Shown here: piece by piece, positions 34,460-43,475 of the stretch | How positions within the stretch are numbered: the first letter of the stretch is position 1 | How the letters are laid out: each line of letters opens with the position of its first letter | From: an uncultured Arachnia sp. | GTDB taxonomy: Bacteria > Actinomycetota > Actinomycetes > Propionibacteriales > Propionibacteriaceae | Length of the DNA: 64,000 bases | Assembly (NCBI GenBank): GCA_947493995.1 | Contig: CANLTJ010000002.1 | Span: 310,001-374,000 of the forward strand | Reading direction: 5' to 3' | Translations under genes and position numbers: made by a program | Notes under the pieces: generated by a model | What the model was told of the DNA's origin: nothing | What the model saw: the letters and a program-made list of their open reading frames with translations, nothing else | The model's database searches: none

Positions 34460-34502
34460 GTTCCCGCGGTGAGACTGGATGAACCAGCCCGACCGCGGGA
34501 AC
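34460..34502. terminator. Convergent hairpin GTTCCCGCGGT
   Basis: GTTCCCGCGGT (34460-34470) pairs exactly with ACCGCGGGAAC (34492-34502) around 21 nt. It lies between the dehydrogenase (+) and the substrate-binding protein (-). The 251-bp gap also holds AATGTTTGCACT near 34402, which resembles the operator at 38302. Confidence 0.65.
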
Positions 34503-34542
34503 ACTGGTGCAGACGCTTCCACGCGCGCTCCGCCAAAAGCGG

Positions 34543-35523
34543 CTAGAGGATTGCCTGGACTTCCTCGTCGTTCATGTTCTCGGGTGTGACCCAGACGGAC
34601 TCGGACACGATGTTGTCACTTTCCGGCATGGTTCCATCGTTGGCTTCAACGAGCATCTCCACTGTTCTGTATCCCATCCCGAAGGGGTTCTGAAGCACGA
34701 CACCGAAGATGCTGTTGTCCTCCAGAAGTGTCAGAACGTCAGGAGAGGCATCGATGCCGATCACGGTGGTGTCGGACTCCTTCGCGGCCACCTCGTCGGC
34801 GATGGCGATGACGGAGTCATCATCGGTGCCGAAGAAGCCCGCCAGGTCTGGGTGCGCCTGCAGGATGCCCTGTGCCTTGTCACGCGACTTCGCTGGGTCG
34901 GATTCTCCGTTTTGAACGTCGACCACCTCCATGTCCGGGGCGTTCTCCGAGATCCAGTCACGGAAACCGTCCCGGCGCTCACCGGCTGTACCAACTTCAC
35001 CGTGGGCAATGATGGCCACCTTTCCGCTGCCACCCAGTTCTTCACTCATCTGCTCGGCGGCCTCAGCACCCATGCCCGCATTGTCAGATGCGATGGTGGT
35101 GAGGGGAATGTCGGTGGGGTCCTTCATGGGGGTGTCATAGATGATGACGGGAATTCCTGCGGCGTCCGCGTCCTCAAGCAGACGCGGCGCGCCGTCCTGA
35201 GCACCATCCTGGGGCGCGAATCCGATGCCGATCGGCTGATCATTGATGGCGGAGCGCAGCTGGTTCAGTTGCTTGTCACCTTCGGACTCGGTGTCGGGAC
35301 CATTGAAGACCACCTCGACGCCGAGCTCGTCGCCTGCCGCCATGGAGCCTTCCTTGACTTTGCTCCAGTACTCAGACGCGTTTGCCTTGCCAATGAGTGT
35401 GACACGGCCACCGGATGCGTCGCCGCCGCCGGCGTCGCCGCCTTCACCGCCCCCATCGCTGCAGGCGGCCAGTCCGCTAACAGCCAGAATGGCGGCCGTA
35501 GCTGTTGCAATAAGTCTTCTCAC
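34543..35523 (-). CDS. Sugar ABC transporter substrate-binding lipoprotein
   Basis: 326 aa. Seen: signal peptide with lipobox SGLAACS, a Gly-rich linker, then a periplasmic-binding type 1 fold: GKANASEYWSKVKEGSMAAGDELG, IGFAPQDG, IIYDTPMKD, GFFGTDDDSVIAIADEV and the C-terminal VVLQNPFGMGYRTVEML. Closest to the ribose/inositol class. Start GTG 35523 with AGGAGA upstream. By position it probably delivers inositol to the transporter encoded next; ribose or another sugar is the alternative. Confidence 0.9.
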   Translation of the reverse strand: MRRLIATATAAILAVSGLAACSDGGGEGGDAGGGDASGGRVTLIGKANASEYWSKVKEGSMAAGDELGVEVVFNGPDTESEGDKQLNQLRSAINDQPIGIGFAPQDGAQDGAPRLLEDADAAGIPVIIYDTPMKDPTDIPLTTIASDNAGMGAEAAEQMSEELGGSGKVAIIAHGEVGTAGERRDGFRDWISENAPDMEVVDVQNGESDPAKSRDKAQGILQAHPDLAGFFGTDDDSVIAIADEVAAKESDTTVIGIDASPDVLTLLEDNSIFGVVLQNPFGMGYRTVEMLVEANDGTMPESDNIVSESVWVTPENMNDEEVQAIL

Positions 35524-35598
35524 GGGTTGTCTCCTTGTGATTGGGGATGATTGATCGCGTGTGTTGCGTTGCTATGTAGTCGATGAGAGGGGGAAGGA

Positions 35599-36615
35599 TC
35601 ATTCCTCCTTGCCGCCGCGGCGAACAATGTCGACGAAGACCGCCAGAAGCACCACGGAACCCAGAACGACCTTCTGCCACTGGTCCTGCACGCCCATCAC
35701 GGTCAGGCCGTTGAAGATGGTCTGGATCGTGACGGCGCCAATCACGGCGCCGAAGATGGAAGCGCGACCTCCACGAAGGGAGGTGCCACCGATGACGGCG
35801 GCGGCGATGGCGTACATCTCGTACCCCTGGCCAAGGGTGGGCTGGGCGGCAGAGAGCCGCGAGGACATCAGGATGCCGGAAATGCCGGTGAAGACACCAC
35901 CAATGATGTAGGCGAGCATCTTCCAGCGACGCGTGTTGACACCGGAGATTCGGGTGGCCTCCTCGTTGGAGCCGATCGCGAGCGAGTAACGCCCCACCGC
36001 GGTCTTGTTCATGAGGATGCCGGCGACGATGGCCAGTCCCACAAAGATCAGCACGGCATTCGGCAGACCGGGTATCAATTCGCCCACTGCGATCTGGGCA
36101 TAGCCGTCGACGCTGCGCAGAGAGATGGTGCGCCCATCTGCGAGCACCAGCGCCGTGCCCCAGGCCACCATCATCATGGCCAACGTGGCGATCATCGGTT
36201 GCATCTTCACGTAGGAAACAAGGAACCCATTGATGGTTCCCAACAGCGCGCCCGCAAGCAGCGCGCCCAGAATGCCGACCCAGATCGGCAGACCCAGCCC
36301 ACCGGCCTGAGCAATCAACAAGCCGCCGCACACTGAGGTCACGGCCATGCCGAACCCGGGCGTGAGGTCGATACCGCCGGTGGCGATCACGAAGGACAGG
36401 CCCAGTGCCTGGATGCCCGTCACCACGGAAGCAAGGAGAAGCGATGAGATGTTGCCCCAACTCGCAAAGTTGGAGTTCATTACGCTGAAGAACACCACCA
36501 GCAAGATCAGGACAAGCACCACCATGCCCTGCTGGAGAAATGCCTTGTAGCGTTCTGGGATCGCGCTTGTCCTGCCACCTCTTCTGGTGATCGTGGCGCT
36601 CTCGGTGGTTGTCAT
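35599..36615 (-). CDS. Sugar ABC transporter permease (RbsC family)
   Basis: 338 aa, about eight to ten membrane helices. Seen: ALGLSFVIATGGIDLTPG (the G-G-x-D-L-S/T motif of RbsC), GTINGFLVSYVKMQPMIATLAMM, GSNEEATRISGVN, and the AAVIGGTSLRGGRASIFGAVIG loop contacting the ATPase. It overlaps the ATPase gene by 4 bp. Middle gene of the three-gene uptake operon. Confidence 0.93.
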   Translation of the reverse strand: MTTTESATITRRGGRTSAIPERYKAFLQQGMVVLVLILLVVFFSVMNSNFASWGNISSLLLASVVTGIQALGLSFVIATGGIDLTPGFGMAVTSVCGGLLIAQAGGLGLPIWVGILGALLAGALLGTINGFLVSYVKMQPMIATLAMMMVAWGTALVLADGRTISLRSVDGYAQIAVGELIPGLPNAVLIFVGLAIVAGILMNKTAVGRYSLAIGSNEEATRISGVNTRRWKMLAYIIGGVFTGISGILMSSRLSAAQPTLGQGYEMYAIAAAVIGGTSLRGGRASIFGAVIGAVTIQTIFNGLTVMGVQDQWQKVVLGSVVLLAVFVDIVRRGGKEE

Positions 36616-38180
36616 GACTCGCCCTCGCTCGTGGTCTCGGTTTCATGGAAATGGGTCGCCAACTCCATGATTTTCTCCTGGGTGGCATCTGCGTTGGTGA
36701 GGAACCCTGTGATCTGTCCGTTGCACATGACGGCGATACGATCGGACATGCGCAATACCTCCTCCATCTCGGAGGAAATCATGATGATGGATTTCCCCTG
36801 CTCCGTCAGTTCGTTGAGCAGGTCATAGATCTCTTGTTTGGCCCCAACGTCAATGCCACGGGTTGGTTCGTCGAAGATGAGAATCTCGCAGTCCCGCTCC
36901 AGCCATTTGGCCAGCACCACTTTCTGCTGATTCCCGCCTGATAGGTTGCGAATCTTCTGACGCACCGAAGGAGTCTTGGTGGAGAGGGCCTTGCTCCATT
37001 TCTCGGCCGCGACCCGCATCTCCTTGTCCTGGAGAATTCCACCCTTGGTGTAGGAACCGATGGAGGCAAGCACGGTGTTGGCAGTGACGTCCTGACCGAG
37101 GATCAAGCCGTACTTCTTCCTGTCCTCCGACAGGTACCCAATCCCCAGACGCACAGCATCCTTGGGATGGGTGATGTTGACCTCTTCGCCCTGAAACTTG
37201 ACGACACCGGAGGAGCGTGGGTCTGCGCCGATTAGGGCGCGGGCCGTCTCGGTGCGCCCGGCACCCATCAGACCGGCGAACCCGAGAATCTCACCCTTCT
37301 CCAGGGTGAAGCTGACGTCATTGAGCAGGTTGTCCGTTGACAGGTTACGGACCTCGAGAACGGGTTCGGTCTCCTTGCGCGGCTCGGGACGGATGTCTGA
37401 GGCGATCTCACGACCCACCATCATGTGGATGATGTCGGGAACGGTGACCTCTTTCCCCGGACGCGTCGCGACAAGCTCCCCGTCACGCAGCACGGTGACC
37501 TGTGTCGCGAGCTTACGGATCTCCTCCATGCGGTGAGAGATGTAGACGACCGCGGTTGTCGGAGTGATGAAATCATCGATGATCCGGAAGAGCGTCTCCA
37601 CCTCGGCGTCGGTGAGTGCTGCCGTCGGCTCATCCATCACGAGGATCGACGAATTGAAGGACAGTGCCTTTGCGATTTCGAGGAGCTGTTGCGCCGCCAC
37701 TGTGAGCTGAGCTACACGAACCCGAGGGTCAATCTTGACGCCCAGACGCTCAAGCAGCTCACTCGCCTTCCGGTTCAGCGCCGCGTCGTCGTTGATGAGT
37801 CCACCGAACCGCTTCGGTTCACGGCCTATGAAGATGTTCTGCGCCACGGTGAGGTGGTTCATCAGGAAGAACTCCTGATGGATCACGCTGATTCCGGCAT
37901 GGTGTGCTGAAAGGGGGTTCGGGAGCTCGAGCTTCTCGCCTCGCAGCCGTAGCTCGCCCTCGTCAGGCTGGTAGATGCCCGACATGATCTTCATGAGCGT
38001 CGACTTACCGGCCCCGTTCTCGCCCACGAGAGCATGCACCTCACCCGCACGTAGGGTGAAGTCGACGTCGTGCAACGCACGAACGCCGGGAAAGAACTTG
38101 CTGATCCCACGCATCTCGAGCAGCACCTCACCCAAGCCCGCCTTCGTCGCGTCGTGAACCGTTGCGCCGGTCTGGGTCAT
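36612..38180 (-). CDS. Sugar ABC transporter ATP-binding protein (RbsA family)
   Basis: Double-ATPase subunit, about 522 aa. First domain: VGENGAGKSTLMKIMSGI and VAQLTVAAQQLLEIAKAL. Second domain: AGLMGAGRTETARALIG (degenerate P-loop usual for RbsA) and NLSGGNQQKVVLAKWL. Start chosen at the second ATG (38180) because AAGGAGG lies 6 nt upstream of it; ATG 38183 is adjacent. First gene of the operon; its leader carries three TTTGTC/TTTGTG repeats that look like regulator sites. Confidence 0.93.
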   Translation of the reverse strand: MTQTGATVHDATKAGLGEVLLEMRGISKFFPGVRALHDVDFTLRAGEVHALVGENGAGKSTLMKIMSGIYQPDEGELRLRGEKLELPNPLSAHHAGISVIHQEFFLMNHLTVAQNIFIGREPKRFGGLINDDAALNRKASELLERLGVKIDPRVRVAQLTVAAQQLLEIAKALSFNSSILVMDEPTAALTDAEVETLFRIIDDFITPTTAVVYISHRMEEIRKLATQVTVLRDGELVATRPGKEVTVPDIIHMMVGREIASDIRPEPRKETEPVLEVRNLSTDNLLNDVSFTLEKGEILGFAGLMGAGRTETARALIGADPRSSGVVKFQGEEVNITHPKDAVRLGIGYLSEDRKKYGLILGQDVTANTVLASIGSYTKGGILQDKEMRVAAEKWSKALSTKTPSVRQKIRNLSGGNQQKVVLAKWLERDCEILIFDEPTRGIDVGAKQEIYDLLNELTEQGKSIIMISSEMEEVLRMSDRIAVMCNGQITGFLTNADATQEKIMELATHFHETETTSEGES

Positions 38181-38290
38181 CATCAGCCTCCTTGCTGTGA
38201 ATACTGTCGATTCGATTCGTGGAGCACATGCTCGTGCCACCGCGCTTCAGTGATCGGTGATAATAGGCAATGTTCGCAATCTCAGCACCA

Positions 38291-38318
38291 TTTGTCAAGC
38301 TTTGTGCAAACATTTGTC
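38291..38318. promoter_or_regulatory. Candidate operator of the inositol ABC operon
   Basis: TTTGTCAAGC-TTTGTGCAAACA-TTTGTC contains three direct copies of TTTGTS at 38291, 38301 and 38313, and a GT-N4-AC site (TGTGCAAACA, 38303-38312). A minus-strand TTGACA (38292-38297) could be the -35 box. The rest of the 311-bp spacer 38181-38491 shows nothing else I can support. Confidence 0.6.
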
Positions 38319-38491
38319 GGCTCCAGTTGCGATCTCGGCGGACTCAGCCAGGCTGTCGCCGCCGCCGACTCTGGTCTGCCAGCAATGAGGTCAGCACACC
38401 ACACATTTCGCCTCATCGTGGGCATATGTCCAACGCTTCGCAACGAGCCACAAAGTTTCGCGACCACTGATCCGCTGGACAGGTACTGCGC

Positions 38492-39352
38492 TTACGCTAG
38501 GGCAGCCAGGGCGCTGAGCGAGGCCCTCGCGTTCGCAATGGGCCCAGCGCCAGCCGGTGGTTCTTCATCGATCATGATGTCCTGCTCCAGCACCCAGTAA
38601 CCGTCGAACCCAGCGCCATCCAGGAGTTCCACGATTTTCGCGAAGTCAATGTCGCCCTGACCGATCGGGGTGAACATGCCAGCTCTGATGCCCTGGCTCC
38701 AGGTGATCTCGCCAGGAAGCAGTCGATTCGTGATTTCCTTACAGATGTCCTTGGCGTGGACAATGTCCACTCGGTCCGCGTACTTGCGGACCATCTCCAC
38801 CACGTCCGCCCCACCACACGCCATGTGGCCGGTGTCGAGACACAGACCCACGGTGGAGTTGTCAAGCACTCGCTCCACCTCATCCACGTTCTGAACCATC
38901 GTCCCCCAATGTGGATGGAGGCATGCGGTCACGCCTCTGGCCGCACAGACTTCACGGATGCGAGTCATGTTCCCGAACAGCGTCTCCCAGCCCCGCTCGT
39001 CAAGCACGGGACGCTCGTCGTAACCCTCGAGACCTGAATCGGCTGCGAGAACCAAAAATTCCCCGCCCGCCAATTCAAACGCTCGGAGCTCAGCCTCCAC
39101 CTGCGGAATCGGATCAAAGTTGGGGTCATGCATGACCGCCAGGAAGAACGAGCCGACGGGCTTGAGACCGAACTCGCCAACCATGGCGGCGCGCTCCTGG
39201 GCGTCGACGGGGAGCCAGCCCTGAGGGCCGAACTCGGTGGCAGTCAAGCCGATCTGCCCCATTTCCGCCAGCACACGCTCCGGTGCCATCTGGTAACCCC
39301 AGTTCGGCACTTCACATACTCCCCAGCTGATGGGCGCTCCAGCAATCTTCAT
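38492..39352 (-). CDS. iolE: Inosose dehydratase-like sugar isomerase/epimerase
   Basis: TIM-barrel protein of the AP-endonuclease 2 fold, 286 aa. It probably converts scyllo-inosose to trihydroxycyclohexanedione, or isomerises inososes. Seen: KIAGAPISWGVCEVPNWGYQ (the IolE/IolH N-terminus), CLHPHWGTMV, GLCLDTGHMACGGAD, VHAKDI and GYWVLEQDIM, giving the metal-binding His/Asp/Glu set. Start ATG 39352 after GGAG. It is divergent from the second inositol dehydrogenase with an operator between them. Confidence 0.85.
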   Translation of the reverse strand: MKIAGAPISWGVCEVPNWGYQMAPERVLAEMGQIGLTATEFGPQGWLPVDAQERAAMVGEFGLKPVGSFFLAVMHDPNFDPIPQVEAELRAFELAGGEFLVLAADSGLEGYDERPVLDERGWETLFGNMTRIREVCAARGVTACLHPHWGTMVQNVDEVERVLDNSTVGLCLDTGHMACGGADVVEMVRKYADRVDIVHAKDICKEITNRLLPGEITWSQGIRAGMFTPIGQGDIDFAKIVELLDGAGFDGYWVLEQDIMIDEEPPAGAGPIANARASLSALAALA

Positions 39353-39471
39353 TTCCACTCCAGTGTGTCGTCGTCGACTTCCGTCCCTGAGGCTAGCACC
39401 GGGCCTATGTACTAGCAAAGCAAGCTCGGGAAGGGGCCCCACGAACCTGCGAGCGTACATATGCCCTATAG

Positions 39472-39482
39472 TTGTCCGAACA
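39472..39482. promoter_or_regulatory. Candidate operator TTGTCCGAACA
   Basis: GT-N4-AC site close after a plus-strand -10-like TATAGT (39467-39472), so it would overlap the transcription start of the dehydrogenase gene at 39552. Confidence 0.6.
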
Positions 39483-39551
39483 TGCAAGAACAGTACGCAA
39501 CGTGGCGCTGGTGGCATATTCGGGCCACGCCGTGCCGAACAGGAGTAGGAC

Positions 39552-40535
39552 ATGACCCGCATCGCCATCATTGGGGCCGGCCGTATCGGCCACGTGCACG
39601 CTCGCGCTGTCCATGCGCATCCCCTGGCGGAGCTGGCTCTGGTGTGCGACCCATTCGAAACATCCGCCAGGGCACTGGCCGAAATTTATGGGACCTCGTG
39701 GTGTCTAGATCCTGCCGAAGTCTTTGCCTCCGACGAAGTGGACGCCGTCATCATCGGTTCCCCCACGCGTTTCCATGTCGAGCACATACTGGCTTCCGTC
39801 GCAGCCGGAAAGAAGGTGCTCTGCGAGAAGCCCGTGGCGCTCGATCTGGTTGAAGCCACGTATTGCATTGCCGAGCTCACCGACAGCACTGACGTGATGA
39901 TGGGGTTCAACCGACGTTTTGATCCGACCTTCAGCGAGATTCATCGTCGCGTGATGGTCGGCGAGATCGGCGACCTCCAGCAGCTCACCGTCATCTCACG
40001 AGATCCGTCGGCGCCCCCGGCGGAATACGTTGCGGGCTCTGGAGGAATCTTCCGGGACATGACGATCCACGACTTTGACATCGTGCGCTTCTTTCTTGGT
40101 GACATCGTCGAGGTGGTGGCCATCGGCACCAACGTGGACGAGGCGATCCAGGCACAGGGAGACTTCGACCAGGCGATGGTGACCCTCAAGTCCAACGACG
40201 GCAAGATGGCCACCATCATCAACTCCCGCACCTGTGCCTTCGGCTATGACCAGCGGCTCGAAGCCTTCGGATCCAGGGGTGCACTGAGTGCGGACAACCT
40301 GACCGCCACCGCTGTCCGGAAGGCAGCAAGCGACCAGACCGAGACCAAATCCAGGATCATGGACTTCTTCCTCGACCGCTACGTCGATGCCTACCGACTG
40401 GAACTCGACGCCTTCCTCGCGGCTGTGGCCGGCGATTCTCCGATGTCGCCGTCACTCCGTGACGGGTACGAGGCTCTGCGACTCGCCGACGCCGCAACCA
40501 TGAGTGCGCACGAGGGACGCATCGTTCGGTTGTAG
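39552..40535 (+). CDS. iolG: Inositol 2-dehydrogenase
   Basis: 327-aa Gfo/Idh/MocA enzyme that oxidises myo-inositol to scyllo-inosose with NAD. Seen: IAIIGAGRIGHVHARAV, VLCEKPVALD with the catalytic EKP Lys, VMMGFNRRFDPTF (the IolG-type FNRRFD), and GGIFRDMTIHDFDIVRFF with catalytic Asp and His. AGGAGTAGG precedes the ATG. Second inositol dehydrogenase of the cluster. A weak GTACTTGT/ACAAGTAC inverted repeat lies in the short gap before iolD. Confidence 0.92.
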   Translation: MTRIAIIGAGRIGHVHARAVHAHPLAELALVCDPFETSARALAEIYGTSWCLDPAEVFASDEVDAVIIGSPTRFHVEHILASVAAGKKVLCEKPVALDLVEATYCIAELTDSTDVMMGFNRRFDPTFSEIHRRVMVGEIGDLQQLTVISRDPSAPPAEYVAGSGGIFRDMTIHDFDIVRFFLGDIVEVVAIGTNVDEAIQAQGDFDQAMVTLKSNDGKMATIINSRTCAFGYDQRLEAFGSRGALSADNLTATAVRKAASDQTETKSRIMDFFLDRYVDAYRLELDAFLAAVAGDSPMSPSLRDGYEALRLADAATMSAHEGRIVRL

Positions 40536-40693
40536 CCTTACGGCTTCACCGATAGCCCGAGAGTACTTGTCGCCTGCGCGCCACATGCTCCCGCACATTC
40601 GTCAGTTACAAGTACTTCAGGTCGCGTGATGCGAGTCGGCAGATAATTGAGCACGCATCAATCCGCGATTGCGATGTGGAACACGCCAAATAC

Positions 40694-42583
40694 TCACCGC
40701 AGGTAGTGGCGCTGGTCCCTCTTCATCGACTCGTACCAGTCCCGCGCCTGCCGGGTGGACTCGATGCGGGAGACCTCTGACACCGGAACATCCCACCAAC
40801 TCGACCCCGGGGGGTTGGGCCCCAGCAGATCGGTCTCGATGTGGATCATGACTGCGCGATCCATCGCCACAGCCTCCGCGTAGGCCTCCTTGAACTCCGC
40901 GATCGTGCTCACCCGCAGCACCGTGATACCCCAGGACTCGGCGTTGGTCGCGATGTCCACGGGCAGCAGCTCACCGTCGACGGTGTGGCCCTCTCCGGAC
41001 TTGCGGTAGCGGGTGCCGAAGCGCTGTGACCCGTGCGACTCCGAGAGCGCCCCGATCGAAGCGAAGCCATGGTTCTGCAGGAGCACCAGAACCACCTTCA
41101 GCCGCTCCTGCACAATGGTCGCGAGTTCCATCGGCAGCATCTGGTACGTGCCATCACCGACGATGGCCACCACTTCTGCGTCCGGGCGCGCAAGCTTGAC
41201 GCCCATGGCAGCCGGGATCTCGTAGCCCATCGTGGAGAACGCGTATTCCACGTGGTACTGCGCCGGGGTGCGGACCTGCCACAGGCACTGGAGGTCGCCG
41301 GGCATGGAGCCAGCTGCGTTGATGACGACGTCGTCGTCTCCCATGAGCTCATTCAGCGCCCCGAACACTTCCGTCTGCGCCGGGAGCGGGCCATGTCCAC
41401 GGTGATAGCACTCGTGCGTGACAGCTGCCCACTCCGTCTTGAGTTGCGCGACCGACTCGCTGTAGGTGTCGTCGACGCGGTACCCGTCGAGCGCCGTGGT
41501 CAGCGTTGTCAGCGCCTCGCGCGCATCGGAGACCACCATCTCAGCGGCGTGCTTGGCAGCGTCGAAGGCAGCCACGTTGATGTTGACGAACGTCACATCC
41601 GGGTTCTTGAACTGAGTGTGGGAAGCGGTGGTGAAATCGGAGTACCGGGTGCCGATACCGATGACGACGTCGGCCTCCTCCGCCAGTTTGTTCGCTGAGG
41701 AAGCGCCGGTGGAACCCACCCCGCCGACGGCGCACTCGTGGTCAAAGTTGATGGCGCCCTTGCCGGCTTGCGTGTCGGCGACGGGAATACCGGTCGCGGC
41801 GGCGAAGTCACGCAATTCCTGACTGGCGCGAGAGTAGACCACGCCACCCCCGGACACCACGAGCGGCCGCTTGGCAGCTCGAATGATCTCGGCGGCACGC
41901 TCGATTGCCGCGGGCTCTGGCGCAGGGCGTCGGATCCGCCACACCCGACGGGCGAAGAACTCCACCGGGAAGTCATGGGCCTCGGCCTGCACGTCCTGGG
42001 GGAGGGCGACGGTGACGGCGCCCGTGTCGGCAGGGTCAGTGAGGACGCGCATCGCGGCCATCAACGACGGCACGAGTTGTTCCGGCCGCTCAATGCGGTC
42101 GAAGAACCGCGACACCGGACGGAAGCAGTCGGTGGCTGCAGTCAGCGGCGATGTGGGATCCTCCACCTGCTGCAACACGGGATCCGGATTCCGTGTTGCG
42201 AACTGATCGGAGGGGAACAGCAGCACGGGCAGCCGATTGGTGGTGGCGACGGCGGCACCGGTCACCATGTTGAGCGCACCCGGCCCGATGGATGAGGTAC
42301 ACATCCACGTCTGGCGACGCTCAGTCGTTTTGGCGTACGCGGCCGCAGCGTTGACCATGCCCTGCTCGTTGCGGGGCATGATGTAGGGCATCTCACCACC
42401 GTCGGGATCGGGGTCCAGCTCGTTCTGCAGCAGCGCCTGACCAATTCCGGCGACGTTGCCGTGGCCGAAGATCCCGAAAGCGCCAGCGATGAGGCGTCGT
42501 TGCTCACCATCGCTCTCTGTGAACTGGTTCACGAGAAATCGGATGATCGCCTGGCCCACGGTGAGGGAGACGGTTTCGCTCAT
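40694..42583 (-). CDS. iolD: 3D-(3,5/4)-trihydroxycyclohexane-1,2-dione hydrolase
   Basis: ThDP-dependent enzyme that opens the cyclitol ring to give 5-deoxyglucuronate. Seen: GIFGHGNVAGIGQAL start with ThDP Glu region, SSIGPGALNMVTGAA, and the C-terminal ThDP-Mg motif VGDGTYQMLPMELATIVQE with NHGFASIG. 629 aa. AAGGAAG precedes the ATG, directly next to the iolB stop. Last gene of the operon iolC-aldolase-iolB-iolD. Confidence 0.95.
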   Translation of the reverse strand: MSETVSLTVGQAIIRFLVNQFTESDGEQRRLIAGAFGIFGHGNVAGIGQALLQNELDPDPDGGEMPYIMPRNEQGMVNAAAAYAKTTERRQTWMCTSSIGPGALNMVTGAAVATTNRLPVLLFPSDQFATRNPDPVLQQVEDPTSPLTAATDCFRPVSRFFDRIERPEQLVPSLMAAMRVLTDPADTGAVTVALPQDVQAEAHDFPVEFFARRVWRIRRPAPEPAAIERAAEIIRAAKRPLVVSGGGVVYSRASQELRDFAAATGIPVADTQAGKGAINFDHECAVGGVGSTGASSANKLAEEADVVIGIGTRYSDFTTASHTQFKNPDVTFVNINVAAFDAAKHAAEMVVSDAREALTTLTTALDGYRVDDTYSESVAQLKTEWAAVTHECYHRGHGPLPAQTEVFGALNELMGDDDVVINAAGSMPGDLQCLWQVRTPAQYHVEYAFSTMGYEIPAAMGVKLARPDAEVVAIVGDGTYQMLPMELATIVQERLKVVLVLLQNHGFASIGALSESHGSQRFGTRYRKSGEGHTVDGELLPVDIATNAESWGITVLRVSTIAEFKEAYAEAVAMDRAVMIHIETDLLGPNPPGSSWWDVPVSEVSRIESTRQARDWYESMKRDQRHYLR

Positions 42584-42584
42584 G

Positions 42585-43475
42585 TCAGCTTCCTTGGGGG
42601 TTGAGGGGTGTCATGGGGAGCCGGGGGTCGACGTCGGTGTTCTCCCACGTCTCACGGATCCATGTGTAGTGCGGGTCATCGGTCATCAGCCACGTGGCAT
42701 CTTCAGCGGGGCCAGCCATGACGTTGAGGTAGTAGAGGTCGTAGCCCGGTGCGGCCACCGACGGCCCGTGATAGCCGTGGGGCATGATCACGACATCACG
42801 CGAACCCACTTCAGTGCAGACGTCAATGTCGTTGCCCGGGGAGGGGTAGATGCGCTGCAGCGCCATACCGGTGGTGCCGTTGGAGGCGGGACGCACCTCG
42901 TAGTAGTAGATCTCCTCCAGCACACGCTCGTTCTCGTTGTGCTCGTCATGCTTGTGCGGCGGGTAGGAGGACCAGTTGCCACCGGGCGTCAGTACCTCGC
43001 AGACCAACAGGTGGGAGGTTCCCAACTCGTTGCCGAGCGCGTAGTTGTTCACCTGACGCGAGCAGTTGCCAGCACCGCGCAGACCGGTGATGACCTCGGA
43101 TTTTGGGCAGTACCGCACCGGCAAGTCTGTGGTGGCTCTGGAGCCGGGCAGGGCGAAACGCCCGCCGTCGTTGCTGCGAATGGTTGCGGTTACACCACGT
43201 GGCAGGTACAGGTAATCGGTGATCGCCATCCAGACCTCCTCGCGCCCCGTCAACTCATGGACTTCGCCCCCCACCTCGACGGTGCAGGCACCCGCTAGCG
43301 GAAGCACGAGGATTTCTTCCTCCCCCGTGCGGATCTCCTCCGAGCTGCTGGCCGGTAGCCCGAGGACGCGGATGGAACACCAGTCCCAACCAGTACGCTC
43401 GGCGTCCACGTCGGTCTCAAAGTGGTCATGGCTGGTCGACCCAGCCGGGATCAGGTACTTCTCCTGTGTGTTCAC
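42585..43475 (-). CDS. iolB: 5-deoxy-glucuronate isomerase
   Basis: Cupin-type isomerase, 296 aa, producing 2-deoxy-5-keto-gluconate. Seen: EEILVLPLAGACTVEVGG, YLPRGVTATI, SYPPHKHDEHNENERVLEEIYYY with metal-ligand histidines and glutamates, and GYHGPSVAAPGYDLYYLNVMAG. GTG start overlapping the upstream aldolase stop by 4 bp (GTGA). Confidence 0.96.
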   Translation of the reverse strand: MNTQEKYLIPAGSTSHDHFETDVDAERTGWDWCSIRVLGLPASSSEEIRTGEEEILVLPLAGACTVEVGGEVHELTGREEVWMAITDYLYLPRGVTATIRSNDGGRFALPGSRATTDLPVRYCPKSEVITGLRGAGNCSRQVNNYALGNELGTSHLLVCEVLTPGGNWSSYPPHKHDEHNENERVLEEIYYYEVRPASNGTTGMALQRIYPSPGNDIDVCTEVGSRDVVIMPHGYHGPSVAAPGYDLYYLNVMAGPAEDATWLMTDDPHYTWIRETWENTDVDPRLPMTPLNPQGS

